A stretch of 36,721 nt of DNA from Planctomycetota bacterium (GTDB taxonomy: Bacteria > Planctomycetota > Phycisphaerae > Sedimentisphaerales > Anaerobacaceae), in NCBI GenBank assembly GCA_013349615.1, contig DUZJ01000030.1, positions 1 to 36,721 of the forward strand, read 5' to 3'. The position numbers and the translations under genes are program-made. The notes under the pieces are model-generated. The model worked only from the letters and a program-made list of their open reading frames with translations, was not told where the DNA came from and searched no databases. Positions 1 to 6,584 of the stretch are shown piece after piece; position 1 is the first letter of the stretch, and each line of letters starts with the position of its first letter.

Positions 1-135
1 AGAGCTTACATTATATTCAAGTCTATACGCATGTCAACCCAAAAATCAACATAAGTACAAGAATTAACAATGAGTTATGATATTTTTTTGACAAAAAACA
101 CTTTTGACGCTGGCATCAATATTATAGCTGTCACC

Positions 136-224
136 TATTCGGCAATATTCCTATATTCGGTGAATTCTTATATTCGGCAATATTCCTATATTCGGCAATA
201 CTCCTATATTCGGCAATATTCTTA
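136..224. repeat. Tandem 18-bp repeat, five units
   Basis: Five head-to-tail units of about 18 bp with consensus TATTCGGCAATATTCCTA, at 136-153, 154-170 (17 bp, most diverged), 171-188, 189-206 and 207-224. The tract is AT-rich and lies in the noncoding region upstream of the first promoter. No ORF crosses it convincingly. It could be a protein-binding iteron-like array or a simple slippage repeat; nothing in the sequence decides between these. Confidence 0.85.
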
Positions 225-665
225 CTCAACTTAAGATGACACACCCACGAACATATTTTTTATTCAAACTTGGGTGTTTTTCCCGGACTCCCATCGATTC
301 ACAATTGTTCTGAGTCGTAATCCCATTTACTACAAATACTTATGGGACTCCCATCTCTTACTTCAGGCTTCTGATTTGGGCCCAGGTGAAAAGTCTCTCT
401 GCTATCTCAAGAGGATTGGCGGGAAAGCGAAACCAAGCGAACAGCTAAAAAGCGGCTATTCTCCCGCATTTCAAAGAGCCCTGTATCCGTCTTCAACTCT
501 TTCGGCAGTATATCCTGTATTATTGTTTGCCGCTCAAAACACATTTTTTTTCAAGAAAATAGTCCTTTTGCTCCGATAACACATCTGGTATATAGATAAA
601 AAACGGCAGTTAAAATAGTATTATCGGTGCTCTCCCTTCGACAGGTTCAGGGCATATAAAAAAAG
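225..665. other. Noncoding stretch with a dispersed repeat fragment
   Basis: I see no gene here. The only open frame (274-579) has no ribosome binding site and an unstructured, compositionally odd translation. Positions 634-652 hold CCCTTCGACAGGTTCAGGG, a partly palindromic sequence of the type widely dispersed in bacterial genomes. The region separates the magnetosome genes from whatever lies to the left. Confidence 0.5.
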
Positions 666-694
666 TTGACGGTGTAGTTAGAGTCCCATATAAT
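666..694 (+). promoter_or_regulatory. Sigma70-type promoter of the first leader and operon
   Basis: The -35 box TTGACG (666-671) and a perfect -10 box TATAAT (689-694) are separated by 17 bp, which is optimal for housekeeping sigma factors. Transcription would start near 701, just ahead of the structured leader. It is the best promoter match I found in the window and is correctly placed to drive the genes from 948 onward. Confidence 0.75.
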
Positions 695-700
695 AATTTC

Positions 701-887
701 ATAAAAAGGCCTTTTGAAAATTAGTAGCTCAGTAAGTATTGCTGCGCTATCCATTGATATATGAGCCGGTTCGCTCACAAGAGGTATCGAACCCCATATA
801 TTGGACGTGGATGCAATACCAGCAATGGACTGCGGGAGCCTGTTAGAGTTTCTTTTCAGTTCGATAGAAACGTATAGGAAGATTCAG
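701..887 (+). ncRNA. Structured leader RNA, copy 1 (riboswitch-like candidate)
   Basis: The leader lies between a good promoter and an intrinsic terminator and is conserved with a second copy at 4940-5083. TCCATTG (750-756) pairs with CAATGGA (823-829). Inside, ATATATG (757-763) faces CATATAT (795-801), and GGTTCG (768-773) pairs with CGAACC (788-793). A core resembling GG-CGTGGAT...TACCAG (803-822) and the downstream CTGCGGGAG are shared with copy 2. ATCCATTG (749-756) is also exactly complementary to CAATGGAT (903-910) inside the terminator, so two exclusive folds are possible. I do not recognise it as a known riboswitch class. The ligand, if any, is unknown. Confidence 0.6.
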
Positions 888-927
888 CCCAGTTGGTTAT
901 CCCAATGGATGGCAGGCTGGGTTTTTT
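888..927 (+). terminator. Intrinsic terminator of leader copy 1
   Basis: A 15-bp stem is formed by 888-902 and 907-921, with G-U pairs, one mismatch and a CAAT loop, followed by six T residues (922-927). It sits immediately before the ribosome binding site of the gene at 948, so it would attenuate the downstream operon rather than end an upstream gene. No gene lies upstream on this strand. Confidence 0.85.
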
Positions 928-947
928 ATTTACAGGAGATAAACCGA

Positions 948-1115
948 ATGGGAGTAATTGGATTAACATTATTGGGTGTGGTTCTCGGTGCGGCTGGAGC
1001 TGAAGTTCTTCGCGCAAAGAAACCGGAACTAATTGAGAAAATCGAAGATGCGGCAAAACGTTTTGTAGATTCGGTTTGTCCATCAAAATCGGATTCTATT
1101 GATGAAAAAACATAA
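948..1115 (+). CDS. Small single-TM protein, GxxxG type (paralogue 1)
   Basis: A 55-residue protein. I chose ATG 948 because AGGAG (934-938) precedes it at a suitable distance; the longer upstream frame would run through the terminator hairpin. Residues 1-20 form one glycine-rich membrane helix (MGVIGLTLLGVVLGAAGAEV), followed by a charged helix beginning RAKKPELIEKIED. The segment from the second glycine to the KKP resembles the proteins at 1168 and 5712 (GGVFIGAVGVEVVRKKYP). Function is unknown. Its place as first gene after an attenuated leader and its paralogues suggest a small membrane component of the magnetosome or a scaffold. I do not match it to a named Mam or Mad protein. Confidence 0.7.
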   Translation: MGVIGLTLLGVVLGAAGAEVLRAKKPELIEKIEDAAKRFVDSVCPSKSDSIDEKT

Positions 1116-1167
1116 AAGTAGATAACGTTTTCTTTTTTCCGGAGAAAAAAAAGAGAAAGGAAATGCC

Positions 1168-1368
1168 ATGTTAAAGAGTTTCGGAATCCTGATAGGCGGA
1201 GTGTTTATCGGCGCTGTTGGTGTGGAAGTTGTTCGTAAGAAGTACCCCGAATCTCTGGAGAAGCTATATGCAAAAAGCTGTGAGACGGCGTCGGGTGCAA
1301 AAGAGGCATTCAAGAAGGGCTATTCTAATGCTGTCCAGCCGAAGCCGCCCGCACAGGCAAGTGCCTGA
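1168..1368 (+). CDS. Small single-TM protein, GxxxG type (paralogue 2)
   Basis: A 66-residue protein with a good ribosome binding site (AAAGGAAATGCC) before ATG 1168. It has an N-terminal membrane helix with repeated small residues (ILIGGVFIGAVGVEVV), then RKKYPESLEKLYAK and a short amphipathic helix. It is closely related to the protein at 5712: both begin MLK..GILIGGVF and share VVRKKYP and a KEAFKKGY / KESFKNGY segment. The stop is followed by a hairpin at 1377-1398. The family is unknown to me. GxxxG spacing suggests helix-helix packing. The order small TM - GALVG protein - coiled coil/HEAT protein recurs at 5712-8567, so the gene belongs to a duplicated cassette. Confidence 0.8.
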   Translation: MLKSFGILIGGVFIGAVGVEVVRKKYPESLEKLYAKSCETASGAKEAFKKGYSNAVQPKPPAQASA

Positions 1369-1376
1369 TAATCAAC

Positions 1377-1428
1377 CGGGGCGTCTCTGTGAGCCCCGTT
1401 AGAGGCCAGAAGGAAAAAGGCTCTAACG
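1377..1428. repeat. Two adjacent intergenic hairpins (CCCGTTAGA-type palindrome)
   Basis: CGGGGC (1377-1382) pairs with GCCCCG (1393-1398), and CGTTAGAG (1397-1404) pairs with CTCTAACG (1421-1428). The second hairpin belongs to the same CCCGTTAGA / TCTAACGGG family found at 14284-14364 and 15545-15601. The structure lies just after the stop of the gene at 1168. A hairpin also follows the paralogous gene at 5712 (5914-5937). Confidence 0.7.
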
Positions 1429-1477
1429 TGGTGAGGGTGTTGAATACAAATGAAATTTGAATGAAGGAGAACTGCGT

Positions 1478-1708
1478 ATGGCCGCACGACAGAGCCAGAA
1501 AGTTGAACCTCCGAAAGTCATTGGAGCTATATCCAAATTTGTCGGCGCTTTGGTTGGAACCGCAGTGGTTACGGGCAAGCGAATCGTTAAACCCCCTGCG
1601 CAGACAGACAAGAAGCCTTCGGCCAAGCCGAGAAAAAAATCCGTACGGGCCCGGAGCCAGAAAAGGAAAAAGAAAAAGCAGCCGTCAAAAGAAAGTGCCA
1701 AAAAGTAA
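1478..1708 (+). CDS. Short GALVG-motif protein with lysine-rich tail
   Basis: A 76-residue protein. ATG 1478 follows AAGGAGA (1464-1470) at ideal spacing. Residues about 14-38 carry the motif ISKFVGALVGTAVVTGKRIV, which recurs with small changes in the proteins at 1843, 6015, 6585 and 29924. The C-terminal half is almost entirely K, R, S and P. The reading frame ends at 1708, but the +1 frame continues K/S/P-rich to 1817, so a frameshift in the A-rich stretch near 1690 may shorten the tail. Function is unknown. The hydrophobic Gly-rich segment could lie on or in the magnetosome membrane, with the basic tail binding nucleic acid, lipid or an acidic partner (inference). Confidence 0.75.
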   Translation: MAARQSQKVEPPKVIGAISKFVGALVGTAVVTGKRIVKPPAQTDKKPSAKPRKKSVRARSQKRKKKKQPSKESAKK

Positions 1709-1842
1709 AGAAAAAAGTACAGGCCCTACGGGCAAGAGTACAAAATCCAGGAAGGGACCTGCACAATCTCCGGCAAAAAACAGAAGCACCAAGCCGTGGT
1801 TTCTTAAAATGGCTTAAAAAGCTTAAAAAGGAGTTTAAGACA

Positions 1843-3306
1843 ATGTGCTGTGGCAATGAAGAACTTTCGGGCATTACGGTAAGTATGTCCAGGGGTGCCG
1901 GGACTTGTGTAGGAATGGCAGCGGCAGCCGGTAAAAAAATTACCGGCGTTGTGACCAGAGGTGTGAAGGCAGCAGGACATTTGCTTAGCCGGCCTATCGA
2001 TACACCAGAACTGATTGCAGCCGAGCAAACTGAACCTATTTCCGAGGGACTTGACATTGAAGGCAGAGAAGCGCGGTCAGAGCAGGAAGAACCGGCCAAA
2101 TCTCTGAACAGTGCATCGGAATCGGACCTGGCCGCAGCCCGGCGTGAGTTGAAAAAAGCACAGAGAAATGCAGAGAAAGCACATTCTAAACTCGTATCGA
2201 AGCTTGGCAATCTAAAAGCAGAGAAAGAATCGTCGATCTCTGAACTGAAACAGGTGAGAAACCAAGCCAATGAGACATCTGTTCGCCAAGCTGAGCTGAA
2301 GACGCGGGTAGCTGCATTGGAATCCGACCTTGCTGCTGCCCAACGTCGGTTAGAAATGCCTCACAAAAAAGAAGCCGAAGACGCAAAGTCTCAGCCGCCA
2401 TCCGAGATGAGCCCTGCTCAAACAGAGCAAGAGGCTGAGTTACCCAAACCGGTTGAAGAGGTTGTAATAGGAGCAGGCGAAGAAAAGATTGGTTCCTCAA
2501 CAAAAACTGCTGTGCCCCATTTTGATAAGGAGGTAAGTGTAAAATCCAAGGAACAGCCATCTCAGGCTGCTTCTGAGATTGAGATGCCAAGTCCTGCTGC
2601 TGTGACGGACGAGCAAGTTCAGGCGGCTGTTTTTGACAAGGCAACCGATAAGATACTTTTCGCCAAGGCCGTTTCTGATATTGTAAATCAGGATGTTCCT
2701 GTGCGATTAGATGCCGTGAAGACAATGGCTGGTATTGGTCATGAGTTATCAGTCAAAGCTCTCGTCGCCCAGGTGGCGTCCGACCCATCAACACAAGTAC
2801 GACAAGAGTGCATCAAGGCCCTGACAGCACTGGAGATGAAGGAATCACTCCCTGCTGTCGAACGTGCTTTGACGGATGAGTCAGGTTCTGTCCGCCTGAC
2901 TGCTGTGTGGGGCTTATACCATTTAGCCGGGCCAGAAAGTGTCCCTGCCCTTATACGTATGTTTGCCGATAAAGACGAAGAGGTCCGGCGTAGAGCCGCC
3001 ACTTGTATCGGCTGGCTGGGTAAAGGCAGATTTGCGGCAGACTTAACTATACTTCTGGATGACGATAGTGTTTTGGTTCGCCGGGCAGCAGCAGAGGCAA
3101 TGGGCAACCTGAACAATAGTCAAGTGGTTTTGCCCATGATTGAACACTTGAAAGACCCAGACAAGGCAACAAGGAAGGTTGTTCTTTGTGCCATAGAAAA
3201 AATAACCGGCAAGAAAATAGGGGAATCCTTCCCAGGAAATGAGGCAGAACTTGACCGGCTGATTGCACGGTGGCGACAGTGGTGGGAGGAAGATATGTTA
3301 AATTGA
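1843..3306 (+). CDS. Coiled-coil protein with GALVG-type N-terminus and C-terminal HEAT repeats (copy 1)
   Basis: A 487-residue protein; ATG 1843 follows AAGGAG. Residues about 10-45 hold the shared motif in the form GAGTCVGMAAAAGKKITGVV. Residues about 88-185 are a heptad-rich coiled coil (AAARRELKKAQRNAEKAHSK; RVAALESDLAAAQRRLE). An acidic, Pro/Glu-rich linker follows. From about residue 270 to the end there are HEAT/armadillo-like repeats (DPSTQVRQECIKALTAL, DESGSVRLTAVWGLYHLAG, DKDEEVRRRAATCIGWLG, DDSVLVRRAAAEAMGNL), ending in WRQWW. HEAT repeats are protein-binding solenoids. Together with the coiled coil this suggests a scaffold or adaptor (inference). The gene at 6585 is a longer paralogue that lacks one HEAT unit. 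No catalytic motif is seen. Confidence 0.85.
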   Translation: MCCGNEELSGITVSMSRGAGTCVGMAAAAGKKITGVVTRGVKAAGHLLSRPIDTPELIAAEQTEPISEGLDIEGREARSEQEEPAKSLNSASESDLAAARRELKKAQRNAEKAHSKLVSKLGNLKAEKESSISELKQVRNQANETSVRQAELKTRVAALESDLAAAQRRLEMPHKKEAEDAKSQPPSEMSPAQTEQEAELPKPVEEVVIGAGEEKIGSSTKTAVPHFDKEVSVKSKEQPSQAASEIEMPSPAAVTDEQVQAAVFDKATDKILFAKAVSDIVNQDVPVRLDAVKTMAGIGHELSVKALVAQVASDPSTQVRQECIKALTALEMKESLPAVERALTDESGSVRLTAVWGLYHLAGPESVPALIRMFADKDEEVRRRAATCIGWLGKGRFAADLTILLDDDSVLVRRAAAEAMGNLNNSQVVLPMIEHLKDPDKATRKVVLCAIEKITGKKIGESFPGNEAELDRLIARWRQWWEEDMLN

Positions 3307-3397
3307 TTGGGCTGAACAACAAATTCGTCTTATGGTTCTTGCCAAAGAGAGTTACTAATTGAGAGCCTTGCTGACAATAAATTAAGGAGGTCATCTG

Positions 3398-4423
3398 ATG
3401 CCAAAAAGTCGGAAACAAAAAACAAGTGTAAAGAAAAAAAAGAAACCAAAACCGCAAAAAAAGAAGACGACCGCAAGGAAGAAAAGAACCAATAGGCCTC
3501 TTTTAGAATCGACCGCAGACCAGGAGGCACCCAACACAGTTGCGGTAAACAGCAGCATAGAAGACTTGGCTGATGCTTCTGAAGAGAGGGCCGGTATCAT
3601 CTCCATTGCCAAGAGTCTCGAAGGACAAATCGTGACAGCATTTAAGCTAAAAGAGGTTCTGGAAGCTGAACTTGATAAGGCCCAGAATAGACTTGCAGAA
3701 GAGCTGGATGCCCGCACTCAGTTAGAGGTGCAGGTCAAATCACTCGAATCACGTGCTGCTCTGGCCGAGCAATTACGCGAAGACATCTCCTTTGTCGAAG
3801 AAGAACGGAACAAGTTTGCCAACCTGCTCGCCCAGATTCAGCCACAACTTGAGGAGGTTACTGCCGAGCGGGATTCGCTTGCTGAGAAGATGGCTTCTGC
3901 CGAGAAGGATGTTAAGAAAGTCCAAGGCGAGAAAACGGCTCTTGAGGCCCAGGTGATGAATCTCAAGGACAATATCACCGATTCCGACCGCTTACAGAAG
4001 AAACTTGCGGAAATAACCGAGGCCCATCGGGGTTCGCGTGAGCAGGTTGATGACCTGACGAGGCGTCTGGAAGCGACGACGGCATCGAAGAATGCCCTTG
4101 AAAGAGAGCTGGCCGGAACCCATCAAAACGCGCGAACTCTTCGAGTGGAAGTGGAAGAGCTTCGAGAAAAAGCTATTGTCTCCGACAATCGAATAGCCGA
4201 TTTGTGTATTCAGCTCGAAGGCGAAGCCGCCACCAATCGAGAACGTATGGCGGCCAATACAATCCTTGAAAACGAAATTAAGATGTTGAATGTTAACTAT
4301 GAGGCTGCCAAGAATGAAGTCGGTACATTCAAGAAAGCCCTGCGGGACATACGCAGTGAGATGACCCAAACCAGCGGTCGTGTCCGCCAGAGGCATTTTA
4401 AGCCAAAAAAGAAGACTAAATAG
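3398..4423 (+). CDS. Long coiled-coil protein with lysine-rich N-terminus
   Basis: A 341-residue protein. A very strong ribosome binding site, TAAGGAGG (3383-3390), sits 7 nt before ATG 3398. Residues 1-35 are strongly basic (runs of KKKKKP, KKKTT, RKKR). Residues about 60-320 are nearly continuous coiled coil, for example KLKEVLEAELDKAQNRLAE and REQVDDLTRRLEATTASK. There is no membrane segment or signal peptide. It ends with a basic tail (RHFKPKKKTK). Coiled-coil proteins with basic termini are common among MamK partners and Mad proteins of deep-branching magnetotactic bacteria, but I cannot assign a named family. The likely role is filament or vesicle scaffolding (inference). It is the last gene before the second leader. 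Confidence 0.8.
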   Translation: MPKSRKQKTSVKKKKKPKPQKKKTTARKKRTNRPLLESTADQEAPNTVAVNSSIEDLADASEERAGIISIAKSLEGQIVTAFKLKEVLEAELDKAQNRLAEELDARTQLEVQVKSLESRAALAEQLREDISFVEEERNKFANLLAQIQPQLEEVTAERDSLAEKMASAEKDVKKVQGEKTALEAQVMNLKDNITDSDRLQKKLAEITEAHRGSREQVDDLTRRLEATTASKNALERELAGTHQNARTLRVEVEELREKAIVSDNRIADLCIQLEGEAATNRERMAANTILENEIKMLNVNYEAAKNEVGTFKKALRDIRSEMTQTSGRVRQRHFKPKKKTK

Positions 4424-4897
4424 CCGCCCTTGAAGATGCTTATATATGGTATAACAAGTATTTGAAAAAAATTGCATATCAGGATTCAAAATGATGCTCG
4501 GTGCGTATAGAGAGAACCTGATTTATTGTTCATGGGTAGAATGATAATGTGGAAATTGTAAATGTGGAAATTGTAATATTCCTCCCGCTTTTGTAATTTT
4601 TAACATCGCCACTTATCAGGGGATTTTTCCCCATCCGTTATTCCTTTTTACAACATGCCCATTTTTGCAGAGACAGACCTCCGGCGGTTTTCAAGCGAAA
4701 ACCTTAAAATCAGTGTAATGCCATATTTTGCAAGAACTTGCAGAACACAAGAATTTCCTCGCCAGAGAAGCAGGTTGTGCAAAATGTGTAAAATGTTGCA
4801 AGTCTCCGCCTGGAATGGACCTACGGCGATATGCTTAAGGCTGAAAGCATTTCCTGCAAAATTCTTAAAAAAAATGCAGACAAAATTGTTTTTTTTG
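4424..4897. other. Noncoding stretch with a 15-bp direct repeat
   Basis: I see no convincing gene. A perfect tandem 15-bp repeat, AATGTGGAAATTGTA, lies at 4546-4560 and 4561-4575. An open frame at 4655-4948 has no ribosome binding site, no recognisable family and runs into the second promoter/leader, so I reject it. The rest is AT-rich with scattered TTGCAAAA/GCAAAAT-like words. Confidence 0.5.
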
Positions 4898-4926
4898 TTG
4901 ACAGACTCAAAACTTGCGGTTAGTTC
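4898..4926 (+). promoter_or_regulatory. Probable promoter of leader copy 2
   Basis: A perfect -35 box TTGACA lies at 4898-4903. At 17-bp spacing the -10 would be TAGTTC (4921-4926), a poor match; TTCTAA just downstream is another possibility. Its position relative to leader copy 2 mirrors the promoter of copy 1, which supports the call more than the -10 itself does. Confidence 0.45.
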
Positions 4927-4939
4927 TAAAACGCGAATG

Positions 4940-5083
4940 AAAAACTAGCTCAGCGGATGATGCTTGGCTGTCCATTGATATATGAGTAGCCTCATATATC
5001 GGTCGTGGATAGAGTACCAGCAATGGACTGCAGGAGTTTTTTGGAACTTCCCCAGTTCAATGAACCAAAGTATGATGGTTTGA
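4940..5083 (+). ncRNA. Structured leader RNA, copy 2 (riboswitch-like candidate)
   Basis: Second copy of the element at 701-887. GTCCATTG (4970-4977) pairs with CAATGGAC (5021-5028). The enclosed hairpin is a perfect ATATATGAG / CTCATATAT (4978-4986, 4991-4999) with a TAGC loop, where copy 1 has a longer, different nested hairpin. The core GG-CGTGGAT...TACCAG (5001-5020) and CTGCAGGAG are conserved. GTCCATT (4970-4976) is also complementary to AATGGAC (5100-5106) in the terminator loop. Compensatory differences from copy 1 support a real RNA structure. The class is not recognised. Confidence 0.6.
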
Positions 5084-5129
5084 CCCAACTGGTTATCCAA
5101 ATGGACGGATAGCCGGCTGGGTTTTTTTT
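5084..5129 (+). terminator. Intrinsic terminator of leader copy 2
   Basis: The stem arms are 5084-5098 and 5107-5121 (15 bp with two G-U pairs and one mismatch), with loop 5099-5106, followed by eight T residues (5122-5129). The arms closely resemble those of the terminator at 888-927, and several paired positions change on both sides. It again lies upstream of the cassette it would control. Confidence 0.85.
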
Positions 5130-5335
5130 ATTCCCGAATGTTAGCTCGGCGATTGTCGGGTGAAAACTTTAATAATTCCGGGTTTTTTGCGGAAGCTTAA
5201 AACAAAACGCCAAAGTTTCTGCAAAACGAGTTTGTGCAAAACGTTTAAGGCCAAGCAAGATACTACTGCAGCCGACAGGGACGGAGTGCAGAGTAATTTC
5301 AACATTCAGGTTTTAGCTGATAAAAGGGAAATTTA

Positions 5336-5710
5336 ATGAGCGCCACTTCTGGTACGCGGAAAGAGAACGTTAAAGGTGATGGAAGTAAGCAGCGGAGCGG
5401 TTATCTGACAACAACCGAGTTTGCCAAGCTCTTCGGGGTTTCGCGTTTCACTATTATCAATTGGGCCAAACGAGGCAGGATTAAATCAATAAGGACTGCC
5501 GGAAGGCATTACCGGATACCGGCATCGGAAGCTTTATCCCTGCTTAGAACCTTCGAAGAGAAGAAAGAGACGAGCAGCGATGAGGAATGTAGAAATTGTT
5601 TATCAGACGATGAAGAAAATAAGCACCAAAAGGGTAAAAGGGAAAAATTTCTGTATAACTTCGGCTACGGTATTGGTCGTGGTGTACACATCTTGAAAGA
5701 AAGGAGATGA
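5336..5710 (+). CDS. MerR/excisionase-type HTH DNA-binding protein with Gly-rich tail
   Basis: A 124-residue protein starting at ATG 5336 (upstream AAAGGGAAATTTA). Residues about 22-70 form a winged helix-turn-helix of the HTH_17/BldC type: YLTTTEFAKLFGVSRFTIIN followed by WAKRGRIKSIRTAGRHYRIP. This fold binds DNA as a regulator or excisionase. A charged linker leads to a C-terminal tail, FLYNFGYGIGRGVHILKER, whose spaced glycines recall the GALVG segments of neighbouring cluster proteins. It ends at 5710, one base before the next start codon, so it is probably translationally coupled. It is the only obvious DNA-binding protein in the window and a candidate local regulator (inference). An excisionase role is less likely, as no integrase is present. 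Confidence 0.85.
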   Translation: MSATSGTRKENVKGDGSKQRSGYLTTTEFAKLFGVSRFTIINWAKRGRIKSIRTAGRHYRIPASEALSLLRTFEEKKETSSDEECRNCLSDDEENKHQKGKREKFLYNFGYGIGRGVHILKERR

Positions 5711-5711
5711 C

Positions 5712-5903
5712 ATGCTTAAGACTTTAGGAATTTTGATAGGCGGTGTGTTCGTCGGTGCTGTAAGTGCAGAAGTTGTTCGCAAGAAGTATCCGGACACCAT
5801 GGATAAAATGCGTGCAAAAGCCCGCCAGATAACCTCGGAGGCGAAAGAATCCTTCAAAAACGGATATCAGAATGCTACGAGAGCCAAGCTGTCTACCGCT
5901 TAG
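5712..5903 (+). CDS. Small single-TM protein, GxxxG type (paralogue 3)
   Basis: A 63-residue protein. AAGGAGA overlaps the end of the upstream HTH gene and precedes ATG 5712. The N-terminal membrane helix (ILIGGVFVGAVSAEVV) is followed by RKKYPDTMDKMRAKAR and KESFKNGYQNA. It is a close paralogue of the gene at 1168 and a more distant one of 948. A hairpin (5914-5920 with 5931-5937) follows the stop, as in the other cassette. Function is unknown. Three paralogues in one cluster suggest a structural, dosage-sensitive membrane component (inference). Confidence 0.8.
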   Translation: MLKTLGILIGGVFVGAVSAEVVRKKYPDTMDKMRAKARQITSEAKESFKNGYQNATRAKLSTA

Positions 5904-5913
5904 ATTTTAGTGG

Positions 5914-5937
5914 ACGGCCTGCAAGGTTCGAGGCCGT
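5914..5937 (+). other. Intercistronic hairpin
   Basis: ACGGCCT (5914-5920) pairs with AGGCCGT (5931-5937) around a 10-nt loop, directly after the stop of the small TM gene. The equivalent position after the paralogue at 1168 also has a hairpin (1377-1398) of unrelated sequence. No T-run follows, so this is more likely an mRNA-stability element than a terminator. Confidence 0.5.
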
Positions 5938-6014
5938 TGGTGTATTAATGACAGTTGTCGTCGTGTAGATGCCACAGGGAGGAAATCAGAGCCCCTGAGT
6001 GGAAGGTTAGAACA

Positions 6015-6440
6015 ATGAAGAACGAAAAATCAGAATATGTCGGAGTTGTCGAATCAGTATCGCGAATTGCGGGAGCCTTTGTCGGAGCATTGGTGGTTGG
6101 CTGCAAAGAAACGGCAATCCGCGTCAAAGAATACACGGGCCCAAAACCGGAACCTGAGGCGTCAACAAAGGTTTCTGAGAAACCTGTAAATAGTCTGTCA
6201 GAAAAGAAAACCAGCCGTGCGGTGAAAGTGAAGAAAAAGACGACATCCAGACGGGCCAAGGTAAAGAAAAAAGTGGAAGAGCCGAAGAATTCGAGCCGCG
6301 GCCAAAGTCGCCATCCAAGATCCAGGGCATCCGCAGAAACAAAGATTACAGTTGAAACACCTGAAACTCAAGGGCCGAGAGCTGAAGCAGAGCAATCGAG
6401 TGGTAATTCCTCCGGCAAGAAAAGTGTCGAAGCCGATTAA
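6015..6440 (+). CDS. GALVG-motif protein with lysine/serine-rich tail
   Basis: A 141-residue protein. ATG 6015 is preferred because GGAAGG lies shortly upstream and the homologous motif then starts near residue 18. Residues about 16-38 read SRIAGAFVGALVVGCKETAI, the same motif as in the protein at 1478. The rest is a low-complexity K/S/P/E-rich tail (KVKKKTTSRRAKVKKKVEE). It occupies the same slot in the second cassette as the gene at 1478 does in the first. The stop codon overlaps the left end of the MITE-like repeat at 6438. Function is unknown; it is probably membrane-associated through the motif (inference). Confidence 0.75.
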   Translation: MKNEKSEYVGVVESVSRIAGAFVGALVVGCKETAIRVKEYTGPKPEPEASTKVSEKPVNSLSEKKTSRAVKVKKKTTSRRAKVKKKVEEPKNSSRGQSRHPRSRASAETKITVETPETQGPRAEAEQSSGNSSGKKSVEAD

Positions 6441-6569
6441 TTAGTATCTGTTGCGGAAAGCGAAAGCCGACAATGTCACTCCTGCAAAAGCAGGGGCCTA
6501 CCACCCAAAAACAGGATTCCCGCCTTCGCGGGAATGACAAATGCTGTTTCCGCAACAGGAACTAATTAA
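6438..6569. mobile_element. MITE-like element with terminal inverted repeats
   Basis: The imperfect terminal inverted repeats are 6442-6460 (TTAGTATCTGTTGCGGAAA) and 6547-6565, whose reverse complement is TTAGTTCCTGTTGCGGAAA. The flanking TTAA on both sides (6438-6441, 6566-6569) looks like a target duplication. The right-end repeat is identical to the sequence at 36605-36623 at the edge of an apparent IS. The interior holds a second palindrome (ATTCCCGCCTTCGCGGGAAT). The element fills the whole gap between two genes, overlaps the stop of one and supplies part of the leader of the next. Confidence 0.75.
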
Positions 6570-6584
6570 GGAAATCGCGGAATT

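Noticed and set aside
274-579. Open frame of 101 codons in the left noncoding region
   Set aside because: No ribosome binding site, no family resemblance, biased composition, and it lies upstream of the promoter in repeat-containing DNA.
701-887. Leader as a cyclic-di-GMP (GEMM), fluoride, cobalamin or other known riboswitch
   Set aside because: None of the consensus words I know for these classes is present. A covariance search would decide.
1461-1817. Alternative frame over the 1478 gene
   Set aside because: The first part is a shadow of the gene at 1478. Only its K/S/P-rich end could be a frameshifted extension, which is noted in that entry.
4655-4948. Open frame of 97 codons
   Set aside because: No ribosome binding site or recognisable domain, and it runs across the -35 region of the second leader.
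5336-5710. HTH protein as a phage excisionase marking an integrated element
   Set aside because: No integrase, attachment site or phage gene nearby; it is coupled to a cluster gene.
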